The translations under genes were made by a program, and so were the position numbers. DNA of 12,912 nucleotides from Agromyces sp. GTDB taxonomy: Bacteria > Actinomycetota > Actinomycetes > Actinomycetales > Microbacteriaceae. The first letter of the stretch is position 1; every line of letters starts with the position of its first letter. The notes beneath the pieces are model-generated. The model was not told the origin of the DNA and searched no databases. It was given only the letters and a program-made list of their open reading frames with translations. Shown piece after piece: positions 1 to 5,913 of this stretch. The DNA lies in NCBI GenBank assembly GCA_031178025.1, contig JAPSJU010000037.1, positions 1 to 12,912 of the forward strand, written 5' to 3'.

Positions 1-165
1 CTCGGCGGGCCCGACACCCAGATGATGGGCAACGTGATCGAGGCGAACTTCCTCGTGCTGCTGAACTACCCGACCGCCGCGGCACTGTCGATCATCCTCA
101 TGGCGGCGATCCTCGTGCTCGTCGGCGCCTACGTGAAGCGCTCGGGAACGGAGGACCTGCTGTGA
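1..165 (+). CDS. potB: ABC transporter permease, PotB-like (3' end only)
   Basis: This is the C-terminal 54 residues of an integral membrane permease; the gene begins before the window. The frame is open from base 1 to the TGA at 163-165. The piece starts with LGGPDTQMMGN and continues with a stretch resembling the polyamine permease PotB (GN-I-x-x-x-F-L-x-x-x-x-x-P). A last hydrophobic helix (about residues 23-43 of the fragment) and a short basic tail KRSG follow. PotB and PotC form the heterodimeric inner-membrane channel of spermidine/putrescine-type importers. The stop overlaps the GTG start of the next permease by four bases (GTGA), so the two are translationally coupled. The substrate cannot be proven from this fragment; polyamine or another small cationic solute is inferred from the PotB/PotC resemblance. 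Confidence 0.8.
   Translation, partial: LGGPDTQMMGNVIEANFLVLLNYPTAAALSIILMAAILVLVGAYVKRSGTEDLL
150..154 (+). promoter_or_regulatory. Ribosome binding site of the second permease
   Basis: GGAGG lies inside the end of the upstream permease gene, seven bases before the GTG at 162. It supports the GTG start and the four-base overlap rather than an internal start. Confidence 0.7.
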
Positions 166-1061
166 GCGGTGAAGTCCAGGCCGCCGCCGTTCTCGGCGGG
201 CTGGCGGAGAGCGAACAGCAGCAGGGACGATCGCCGTCACCGGCACCGAGGCGTCGCCGGGTCGGGCTGGGCGACTGGCTCCTGCCTGCCTACACGATCG
301 TCGCGTTCGTGTTCCTGCTCATCCCCATCGTCTACACGTTCGTCTTCTCGTTCAACGACTCGATCAAGTCGAACATCTCCTGGCGCGGCTTCACCTTCGA
401 CAAGTGGCTGAACGTCTGCAATGTCGAGGGCGGCGCGGTGTGCCAGGCGTTCGGGAACAGCGTCGCGATCGGCCTCGCGGCGACCGTCATCGCCACCACG
501 CTGGGCACGATGATCGCCATCGCGCTCGTGCGCTACCGGTTCCGGGCGCGCTCGGCGATCAGTCTCCTGCTGTTCCTGCCGATGGCGACGCCGGAGGTCG
601 TGCTCGGCGCCGGTCTCGCCGCGCAGTTCCTCGCGGTCGGCGTGCCCAAGGACATGACGACCATCATCCTCGCGCACTCGATGTTCTGCATCAGCTTCGT
701 CGTCGTCACGGTCAAGGCGCGCGTGGCGAGCCTCGACCCCGCCCTCGAGGAGGCGGGCCGTGACCTCTACGCGTCGCCGGCGCAGGTGTTCTGGCGGGTC
801 ACCTTCCCGCTGCTCACCCCCGGCATCCTCGCGGCCGCCCTGCTGTCGTTCGCCTTGAGCTTCGACGACTTCATCATCACGAACTTCAACTCGGGCTCGG
901 TCTCGACGTTCCCGAAGTACGTGTACATCTCGGCATCGCGCGGCATCCCGGCCGAGGCGAACGTCATCGCCTCCGCGGTGTTCCTGTTCGCGCTCGCACT
1001 CGTGATCGCGGCGCAGGTCTCGCGCGCGGCTCGAGCGAAACGGCTCGCGACGATCGGCTGA
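162..1061 (+). CDS. potC: ABC transporter permease, PotC-like
   Basis: This 299-residue protein is the second membrane subunit of a PotABCD-type importer. A hydrophilic N-terminal extension rich in Q, S, P and R (residues 1-35) precedes about six membrane helices (roughly 38-62, 100-124, 131-158, 166-186, 218-240, 265-286). The EAA loop that docks on the ATPase is visible at about 196-221 (EEAGRDLYASPAQVFWRVTF). The following SFDDFIITNF (233-242) is typical of PotC. The start is the GTG overlapping the previous stop, with GGAGG seven bases upstream. A periplasmic loop around 82-97 carries two cysteines (C86, C94) that could form a disulfide, which is a guess. The ATPase and binding protein are not in the window. 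The gene ends 28 bp from the convergent asparaginase. Polyamine specificity is inferred; gabT across the gap fits, since putrescine is degraded through GABA. Confidence 0.88.
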   Translation: MSGEVQAAAVLGGLAESEQQQGRSPSPAPRRRRVGLGDWLLPAYTIVAFVFLLIPIVYTFVFSFNDSIKSNISWRGFTFDKWLNVCNVEGGAVCQAFGNSVAIGLAATVIATTLGTMIAIALVRYRFRARSAISLLLFLPMATPEVVLGAGLAAQFLAVGVPKDMTTIILAHSMFCISFVVVTVKARVASLDPALEEAGRDLYASPAQVFWRVTFPLLTPGILAAALLSFALSFDDFIITNFNSGSVSTFPKYVYISASRGIPAEANVIASAVFLFALALVIAAQVSRAARAKRLATIG

Positions 1062-1067
1062 GTCGCC

Positions 1068-1089
1068 GCGTCGCTGCGTCGCTGCGTCG
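1068..1089. repeat. Short tandem repeat between convergent genes
   Basis: GCGTCGCT occurs twice in direct succession and is followed by a third partial copy GCGTCG. The array fills nearly the whole 28-bp gap between the permease stop and the asparaginase stop. I see no hairpin or T-tract here, so it does not look like an intrinsic terminator. It may simply be slippage in a GC-rich spacer. Confidence 0.55.
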
Positions 1090-2088
1090 TCAGGTGGTGG
1101 CGCGCACCCGGCCGACGCGCTGCTCGCCGCCCATGACCCACAGGTCGAGCTCCGTCTGCACGGCGTCGATCGCGTCGTCCTCGAGGGCGCCGGCGTGGGC
1201 GAGGAGCCGCAGTGCGACGATCGTCGAGGCCCTCGAGGAGCCGTCGAGCACCTTGAGCGCGGTCGTCGTGCCGTTCGGCGCGGTCATGACCATGACACCC
1301 TCGGCGCCGAACTTCGCGAACACCCCCAGCCGTTCCATCGCGATGGTGTCGGGCTGTCCGGGTCCGTGGACGGCCCACGGGTGCTCGCGGGCGGCCTGGG
1401 TCAGCGCTGCGGCCTCTCGGAAGAGGGCGAAGGGCGAGTTCGGCGCGGCCGTGGTGACCTTCTGGATGCCGCGCCCCAGCGCGTGCAGGCTGATGGCGTG
1501 CACCGGTGCGCCGCATCCGTCGATGGCCGTCGCCGCCGGCCGCTCTCCGGTGAACCGTTCGAGCACATCGAGGATCCGCTTCTGCAGCGGGTGCTCGGGT
1601 TCGAGGTAGCCATCGACGGGCCAGTCGTTCGCGACGCACGCGAGCAGCATCGCCGCGTGCTTCCCCGAGCAGCTCATGTGCACGCGCTCGCGCGCGCCGC
1701 CGGAACGGACGAGCGCATCGCGAGCCGCCTGGTCGCTCGGCGGCGCCGGCGGACACCCCAGTGCCGAGACCGGCAGCGAGGCGCGATCCAGCAGCCCGCG
1801 GACGAGCGCCACGTGCGCCGCCGTGCCCGAATGGCTCGCGGTCGCGATGGCCGCGTCCTCACCGCGCAGGGTGACGCCGGAGGTCATCACCGCCACGGCC
1901 TGGAACGGCTTGAGGGAGGAACGGGGGAAGATCGGGGAAGCCACGTCGCCGAGTGCGCGAAGCACCTCGCCGTCGGGGGAGAGCACGACAGCCGAACCGG
2001 CGTGCCGGGACTCGATGAAACCACTGCGTTCGACCACGGCGAGTTCGACGGCGTCGCTGACGGAGAAGGTACCGGCCACCGGGGTCAC
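1090..2088 (-). CDS. L-asparaginase, type II (Rhizobium etli-type) family
   Basis: The 332-residue protein belongs to the Asparaginase_II family (serine amidohydrolases with a beta-lactamase-like fold, unrelated to E. coli AnsA/AnsB) that hydrolyse asparagine to aspartate and ammonia. Visible motifs are the S-x-x-K nucleophile motif in RSSLKPFQ (S57, K60), SHSG (86-89), CSGKHAAML (C140, K143), DGCGAP (190-195) and FAKFG (K259). From memory of the R. etli enzyme, C140, K143 and C192 match zinc-site residues, while the third cysteine appears to be replaced near D247 (GQPDT). No signal peptide is evident, so it is probably cytoplasmic. The GTG start overlaps the gabT stop by four bases (GTGA), and I see no good Shine-Dalgarno sequence, so translation probably depends on coupling to gabT. 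The family is confident; the exact substrate is less certain. Confidence 0.88.
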   Translation of the reverse strand: MTPVAGTFSVSDAVELAVVERSGFIESRHAGSAVVLSPDGEVLRALGDVASPIFPRSSLKPFQAVAVMTSGVTLRGEDAAIATASHSGTAAHVALVRGLLDRASLPVSALGCPPAPPSDQAARDALVRSGGARERVHMSCSGKHAAMLLACVANDWPVDGYLEPEHPLQKRILDVLERFTGERPAATAIDGCGAPVHAISLHALGRGIQKVTTAAPNSPFALFREAAALTQAAREHPWAVHGPGQPDTIAMERLGVFAKFGAEGVMVMTAPNGTTTALKVLDGSSRASTIVALRLLAHAGALEDDAIDAVQTELDLWVMGGEQRVGRVRATT

Positions 2089-3461
2089 CCGAGTGACGCG
2101 AATCCGTCGTCGAGCACACGCAGACCGTCATCGATCAGGGCGTCGCTCACGGCGAGGCTGGGCAGGAAGCGGAGCACGTTGCCCCAGGTACCGGCGCTCA
2201 GGAACAGCACGCCGTGTTGCGCCGCGAAGGCGACGAGCCCGGTCACGGCCTCGGGATTCGGCACCTTCGTCGTGTCGCCGGTGCCCGGCTGCACGAGTTC
2301 GATCGCGAGCATCGCCCCCTTGCCGCGGATCTCGCCGATGATGTCGTATCGGTCGCGCAGGCGTTCGAGTCCCGCCCGGAGGCTCCGCTCGATGCGCTCG
2401 GCCTCCGCGAGGAGGCCGTCCTGCTCGATCGCCTCGAACACGGCGACGGCGGCCGCGCAGGCGACCGGATTGCCGCCGAACGTGCCGCCCAGTCCACCGG
2501 GCTGGGATGCATCCATGATCTCGGCGCGGCCTGTGACCGCTGCGAGCGGGAGGCCGCCGGCGATCCCCTTCGCCGAGAGCACGAGGTCCGGCTCCCATCC
2601 GAAGTGCTCGCTCGCGAAGTAGCGGCCCGTGCGGGCCATGCCCGACTGGATCTCGTCGGCGATCATGACGACGCCCTGCTCGGTGCACCACGTCTGGAGC
2701 GTCGGGAGGAACCCGTCGGCGGGCACCATGAACCCGCCCTCGCCCTGGATCGGCTCGACCACGAGGCATGCGAGGTCGCTCGCCCCCACGACCTTCTCGA
2801 GGTACGCGATGGTGCGCGCCGCCGCGTCCTCGCCCGAGAGCCCGTCGCGGTAGGGGTAGGAGCTCGGGGCGTGGTACACGTCACCGGCGAGCGGGCCGTA
2901 CCCGGTCGCGTACGGGTGCGCCTTGTAGTTCATCGCCATCGTGAGATTCGTGCGTCCGTGGTACGCGTGGTCGAGTACCGCCACGGCGCGACGCCCCGTG
3001 TACCGCCGCGCGATCTTGACGCCGTTCTCGACCGCCTCGGCGCCCGAGTTCACCAGCACGCTCTTCTTCTCGAAGCGGCCCGGGGTGTGCTCGGCGAGCA
3101 GCTCGGCGACCCGGACGTACTCCTCGTACGGCGTGATCGTGAACAGCGTATGGATGACGTCCTGCAGCTGGCTCGCCGCCGCCTGCACGACGCGGCCCTC
3201 GGTGTGGCCGACGGTCGTGACGCCGATGCCGGCGCCGAAGTCGATGAAGCGATTGCCGTCGACGTCGACGAGGATGGCGCCGTTGGCCCGCTCGATGTAG
3301 ACCGGGAGGGCCGAGGAGACGCCGGCGGAGACGACCTTCGATCGCCTCGCGTGCAGTTCCTGCGACTTCGGGCCGGGGACGGCGGTCACGACCTGCCGCT
3401 CCTGCGGCACGGAGTACACCGGAGCGGGCACGGTCTCGGCGGGAGTCTTGATGTCAGTCAT
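2085..3461 (-). CDS. gabT: 4-aminobutyrate aminotransferase
   Basis: This 458-residue class-III, PLP-dependent aminotransferase transfers the amino group of GABA to 2-oxoglutarate, giving succinate semialdehyde and glutamate in the cytoplasm. Seen in the sequence are the phosphate-binding region NSGAEAVENGVK (138-149), DHAYHGRT (164-171), the cofactor-ring aspartate in ADEIQSG (D269) and the Schiff-base lysine in SAKGIAGGLP (K298). A GTFGGNP loop follows (326-332). The length and the N-terminal segment PGPKSQELHARR are typical of actinobacterial GabT. The gene is first in a two-gene operon with asparaginase (GTGA overlap). The ATG at 3461 follows a TAGGCT -10 box after nine bases, so the mRNA is leaderless or nearly so. 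Other omega-amino acids or putrescine-derived amines are possible alternative substrates. No succinate-semialdehyde dehydrogenase is in the window. Confidence 0.93.
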   Translation of the reverse strand: MTDIKTPAETVPAPVYSVPQERQVVTAVPGPKSQELHARRSKVVSAGVSSALPVYIERANGAILVDVDGNRFIDFGAGIGVTTVGHTEGRVVQAAASQLQDVIHTLFTITPYEEYVRVAELLAEHTPGRFEKKSVLVNSGAEAVENGVKIARRYTGRRAVAVLDHAYHGRTNLTMAMNYKAHPYATGYGPLAGDVYHAPSSYPYRDGLSGEDAAARTIAYLEKVVGASDLACLVVEPIQGEGGFMVPADGFLPTLQTWCTEQGVVMIADEIQSGMARTGRYFASEHFGWEPDLVLSAKGIAGGLPLAAVTGRAEIMDASQPGGLGGTFGGNPVACAAAVAVFEAIEQDGLLAEAERIERSLRAGLERLRDRYDIIGEIRGKGAMLAIELVQPGTGDTTKVPNPEAVTGLVAFAAQHGVLFLSAGTWGNVLRFLPSLAVSDALIDDGLRVLDDGFASLG

Positions 3462-3470
3462 GGTCTTCCC

Positions 3471-3476
3471 AGCCTA
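3471..3476 (-). promoter_or_regulatory. -10 box of the gabT-asparaginase operon
   Basis: Read on the minus strand, TAGGCT matches the actinobacterial TAnnnT -10 consensus and lies nine bases (GGGAAGACC) before the gabT ATG. The untranslated leader would be only about 0-3 bases. No convincing -35 box is seen. Confidence 0.5.
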
Positions 3477-3513
3477 TGCCGTCGTCCATGCCGGCCAGGG
3501 CTCGGGGAGGCGG

Positions 3514-3519
3514 CAGAAT
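3514..3519 (+). promoter_or_regulatory. Possible -10 box of the OsmC-family gene
   Basis: CAGAAT is a one-mismatch TAnnnT element in the 91-bp divergent gap. A start site 6-8 bases downstream would leave a leader of about 26 bases containing the GGAGG at 3543-3547, consistent with the ATG at 3553. The call is weak because no -35 box is evident. Confidence 0.3.
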
Positions 3520-3552
3520 CGGATGATCCAGACGAATCCTTCGGAGGCTGAC

Positions 3553-4029
3553 ATGCTCGGTGAACACCGGTACGCGATCGAGGTCGAGTGGCAGGGCGAC
3601 CGGGGCGAGGGCACCTCGCACTATCGCGCCTACGGGCGCCGGCATGTCGTGCGCGCTGCCGGCAAGACGCACACGATCGAGGCGTCCAGTGACCGCGCGT
3701 TCCACGGCGACCGCGAGCGGTGGAACCCCGAGGAGCTCCTCCTCGCCGCGCTCAGCGAGTGCCACATGCTGTCGTACCTGCACGTCGCGACCCGCCACGG
3801 CGTCGTGGTTCGGGCCTACACCGACGCGGCGACGGGCACGATGGTCGAAGACGGCCGCGGCGGCGGAGCGTTCCGCGAGGTCACCTTGCGGCCCCGGGTC
3901 GTGGTGGCGGATGCCTCGATGCTCACGCGGGCCGGCGAGATCCACGCGGAGGCCGCCGAGAAGTGCTTCATCGCGGCATCCGTCAGCTTCCCCGTGCACC
4001 ACGACCCGGTGACCGTCGTACGCGACTGA
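3553..4029 (+). CDS. OsmC/Ohr-family peroxidase-like protein
   Basis: The 158-residue protein has the OsmC fold signature. OsmC and Ohr proteins reduce organic hydroperoxides in the cytoplasm with a pair of cysteines. Here C70 sits in LSECHMLSYLHV, on the central helix after NPEELLLAAL (58-67), and C138 sits in AEKCFIAASV. The two are spaced as in active family members. An upstream in-frame ATG at 3522 would add a short tail (IQTNPSEAD). I prefer the ATG at 3553, because GGAGG lies five bases before it and the protein then begins like other family members (EHRYAIEVEWQG). The gene diverges from gabT and converges on the lipoprotein gene with only seven bases between stops. HYRAYGRRHVV resembles the YciW/OsmC-like subgroup more than Ohr. 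Whether it detoxifies peroxides or has another thiol function is not settled. Confidence 0.85.
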   Translation: MLGEHRYAIEVEWQGDRGEGTSHYRAYGRRHVVRAAGKTHTIEASSDRAFHGDRERWNPEELLLAALSECHMLSYLHVATRHGVVVRAYTDAATGTMVEDGRGGGAFREVTLRPRVVVADASMLTRAGEIHAEAAEKCFIAASVSFPVHHDPVTVVRD

Positions 4030-4056
4030 CCCGACGTCAGCGGCCGGGGACGGCCG
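4026..4056. terminator. Candidate compact bidirectional terminator
   Basis: CTGAC (4026-4030), a five-base loop and GTCAG (4036-4040) form an inverted repeat that pairs the OsmC stop codon with the facing lipoprotein stop codon. It is followed immediately by CGGCC (4041-4045), a six-base loop and GGCCG (4052-4056). There is no T-tract on either strand, as is common in high-GC actinobacteria. The stems are short (5 bp each), so this is tentative. Confidence 0.3.
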
Positions 4057-4957
4057 GGATGGTGGGCAGCGGCTCAGGGCATGGGTGACCGCCGACGAGA
4101 CGCGAGCACGGCGGGAAGAACGCAGGCAGGCGCTCCGCTTCCGGGTCGCCGAACCATCGATGCCAGATGCGCCAGAAGTTGAGGTTGCCGAACGCCGAAC
4201 AGGCATCGCCCGCGTCGGGATCGGCGAGCGTCGCGTCGCTCGGCTGGTACGGCGTGTAGTTGTACAGGTTCGCCGTGGCCTGGTTGCGGATCACCACGGG
4301 CGATGATCCGCACGCGGCGTCGGGGTGATAGCCGATGGCGACGGTGCCGATCCGGTACTGCCGCTCGGGCTCCTCCGTGTACTGCCGGAACTGCCAGGCG
4401 GCGTTGTAGACCTGGTTGAAGAACCCGAAGTACTTCGCGTCGCAATCGGCGGTGTCGGGGCAGCCGTAGCCCGTCGCACGCTCGTACCCCGAGACGGTCG
4501 GCCGGGTCAGCAGCGACTGCTCCTTCTGCAGGAGCACGAGGAGGGTGCGCGGACTGATCCCGCACGCGACCGAGACCTTCGCGATGATGCGGCTGGCGCG
4601 CTCGCGATCCCCGCCGCGGTACTCCGCGCAGTGCGATCCGCCGACTGCCGGTTGCGTCGTGGTCGTCTCCGCGTAGTCGGCGAGGCAGTCCACGCCGTCG
4701 TCGGCCCGGCACGACACGGACTCGAGGAAGTCCTGGATCTGCTGCTCGTCCATCGCGGTGCTGTGGTAGAAGGAGTCGTCGCTCACGATGTGCCCCGGGT
4801 CGAACTCCGTCGTCGGCGGCTCGGGCAGGGTCGTATCGACGGCTGGGGTTTCGGGTCGGTCGCGGTCGACGTCGGCCGTGGGCATGGTGCAGCCGGTCAG
4901 CGTGGCAGCGACGAGCGCGGTCGCTGCGGCGCGCGCGATGACGTCGGCGATGCTCAC
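4037..4957 (-). CDS. Secreted lipoprotein with a lysozyme-like core (hemagglutinin-like family)
   Basis: The 306-residue precursor starts with a short signal peptide ending in the lipobox LTGC (C23), so the mature protein should be lipid-anchored outside the membrane. A proline/threonine-rich linker (about 24-52) leads to a conserved module: DPGHIVSDDSFYHSTAM (53-69), a cysteine-containing CLADYAETTT segment (91-100), VACGISPRTLLVLLQKEQSLLT (130-151), ATGYGCPDTADCD (161-173), YFGFFNQVYNAAWQFRQY (176-193) and NFWRIWHRWFG (260-270). I recognise the module from actinobacterial proteins, often labelled hypothetical or hemagglutinin. The helix with E146 (QKEQSL) resembles the catalytic-Glu helix of lysozyme-like transglycosylases. 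This suggests cell-wall cleavage or binding, which is inference. Many cysteines imply disulfides. The GTG start lies seven bases after a TATCGT -10 box. Confidence 0.75.
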   Translation of the reverse strand: MSIADVIARAAATALVAATLTGCTMPTADVDRDRPETPAVDTTLPEPPTTEFDPGHIVSDDSFYHSTAMDEQQIQDFLESVSCRADDGVDCLADYAETTTTQPAVGGSHCAEYRGGDRERASRIIAKVSVACGISPRTLLVLLQKEQSLLTRPTVSGYERATGYGCPDTADCDAKYFGFFNQVYNAAWQFRQYTEEPERQYRIGTVAIGYHPDAACGSSPVVIRNQATANLYNYTPYQPSDATLADPDAGDACSAFGNLNFWRIWHRWFGDPEAERLPAFFPPCSRLVGGHPCPEPLPTIPAVPGR

Positions 4958-4964
4958 CGGGCCG

Positions 4965-4970
4965 ACGATA
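4965..4970 (-). promoter_or_regulatory. -10 box of the lipoprotein gene (leaderless)
   Basis: TATCGT on the minus strand fits TAnnnT and lies seven bases before the GTG start at 4957. Transcription would therefore start at or next to the start codon. No Shine-Dalgarno sequence is present, in agreement with a leaderless mRNA. Confidence 0.5.
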
Positions 4971-4999
4971 CCGGGCGCGGGCGGCGCAACGCTGGGAAT

Positions 5000-5012
5000 C
5001 GGATCAGATCCG
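5000..5012 (-). terminator. Weak hairpin after plsC
   Basis: CGGAT, a three-base loop and ATCCG form a 5-bp stem 34 bases downstream of the plsC stop, inside the 88-bp gap to the lipoprotein gene. No U-tract follows. It could end plsC transcription, but the evidence is slight. Confidence 0.22.
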
Positions 5013-5045
5013 TGCCTGGCGCGCGTGCGTGGCGCGGAATCACGC

Positions 5046-5807
5046 TCAGATCCGCTCTCGCGGCGCGACGCGATCGGCGAGCTTCGCGAACGCCCCGGCG
5101 GGCGGGGTCTCGTTGTATCGGCCCGCGAGCTCCTGACCGGTCAGTGCGTGGATCGCGGCCATGATCTCGTCGGTCGCCGCCCGCCGGGCGCGGCCCGAGG
5201 AGGCGGGGCCGTGCCGACTGAGGTCGAGCGGCGCACCGAAGCGCACCGTCACCGGCCGCACGCGGGGGAGCGTCGCGCCGACCGGCTGGATCTCCTGCGT
5301 GCCGATGAGTCCGACCGGCACCACCGTCGCGCCCGTCTCGAGCGCGAGCCACGCGACGCCCGTGCGGCCCCGATAGAGCCGCCCGTCGAGGGAGCGGGTG
5401 CCCTCCGGGTAGAGGGCGAACGCGGCGCCGGACTCGAGGATGCGCCGCCCCTGGTCGAGCGCCTCCTGCGCCTGTGCGCCTGCGCCCCGCTCGACGCCGA
5501 CCGCACCGATGGCGCTGAAGAAGGTGCGCGACACCCATCCCGACACCCCGGTGCCGGTGAAGTAGTGCGACTTCGCCAGGAACTGCACCGGGCGAGGCGA
5601 GGCGAGAGGGATCACGATGCTGTCGACGAACGAGAGGTGATTGCTCGCGAAGATGACCGGTCCGTGCATCGGGACGGAATCGGCGCCGGAGATGTCGGGC
5701 CGGTAGACGAGCCGCACGAGCGGCCTGAGCACGCCCCTGACGATGCGGTAGAGCGGCCCCTGCCGCACGGTGGGCGGGGGGACGGCGCCGGCCTCGATCT
5801 CGCTCAC
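5046..5807 (-). CDS. plsC: 1-acyl-sn-glycerol-3-phosphate acyltransferase
   Basis: The 253-residue protein is a PlsC/LPLAT-family acyltransferase. It acylates lysophosphatidate to phosphatidate at the cytoplasmic membrane face, the second step of glycerophospholipid synthesis. The H-x4-D catalytic motif is NHLSFVD (H57, D62). The acceptor-binding motif is YPEGTRS (E135-S139) and the fourth block is VPVGLIG (163-169). The preceding hydrophobic stretch VIFASN is typical of the family. There is no long N-terminal membrane helix. I start it at the GTG at 5807, six bases after a TAGGGT -10 box. The codon before it is ATG (5810), which would add one residue. The gene stands alone, upstream of the lipoprotein gene on the same strand and divergent from the PPTase-like gene. 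Some actinobacterial paralogues act on other lysolipids, so the precise acceptor is inferred. Confidence 0.9.
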   Translation of the reverse strand: MSEIEAGAVPPPTVRQGPLYRIVRGVLRPLVRLVYRPDISGADSVPMHGPVIFASNHLSFVDSIVIPLASPRPVQFLAKSHYFTGTGVSGWVSRTFFSAIGAVGVERGAGAQAQEALDQGRRILESGAAFALYPEGTRSLDGRLYRGRTGVAWLALETGATVVPVGLIGTQEIQPVGATLPRVRPVTVRFGAPLDLSRHGPASSGRARRAATDEIMAAIHALTGQELAGRYNETPPAGAFAKLADRVAPRERI

Positions 5808-5813
5808 CATACG

Positions 5814-5819
5814 ACCCTA
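5814..5819 (-). promoter_or_regulatory. -10 box of plsC (leaderless)
   Basis: On the minus strand TAGGGT is followed by CGTATG and then GTG. The six-base distance to the GTG equals that seen at dxr and rseP, which favours the GTG at 5807 over the ATG at 5810 as the leaderless start. Confidence 0.5.
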
Positions 5820-5901
5820 CGGCGGGCAGCATGCCGAAGCCGGTATATGCCGGGCCGTTCGCACCGCACCGCGGATCCCGGCGAAGGGCGCCCTCATACG
5901 G

Positions 5902-5907
5902 GAGGAT
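5902..5907 (+). promoter_or_regulatory. Possible -10 box or RBS of the PPTase-like gene
   Basis: GAGGAT lies exactly six bases before the GTG at 5914, as the -10 boxes of dxr and rseP do, but its first base departs from TAnnnT. The same bases include GGAGG (5901-5905), which could instead act as a Shine-Dalgarno sequence with an eight-base spacer. The sequence alone does not decide between these readings. Confidence 0.35.
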
Positions 5908-5913
5908 GGGGGC

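Noticed and set aside
2214..3551. A 445-codon plus-strand frame opposite gabT
   Set aside because: It is an Arg/Asp/Val/Gly-rich mirror of gabT without family motifs.
3448..3552. N-terminal extension of the OsmC-family protein
   Set aside because: The frame is open upstream, but the best Shine-Dalgarno sequence precedes the ATG at 3553, the extension overlaps the gabT start, and the presumed promoter box lies within it.
5840..5865. CCGG-TATATG-CCGG inverted repeat in the plsC/PPTase-like gap
   Set aside because: Only four paired bases, and CCGG is common at this GC content. I could not tie it to a promoter or terminator.
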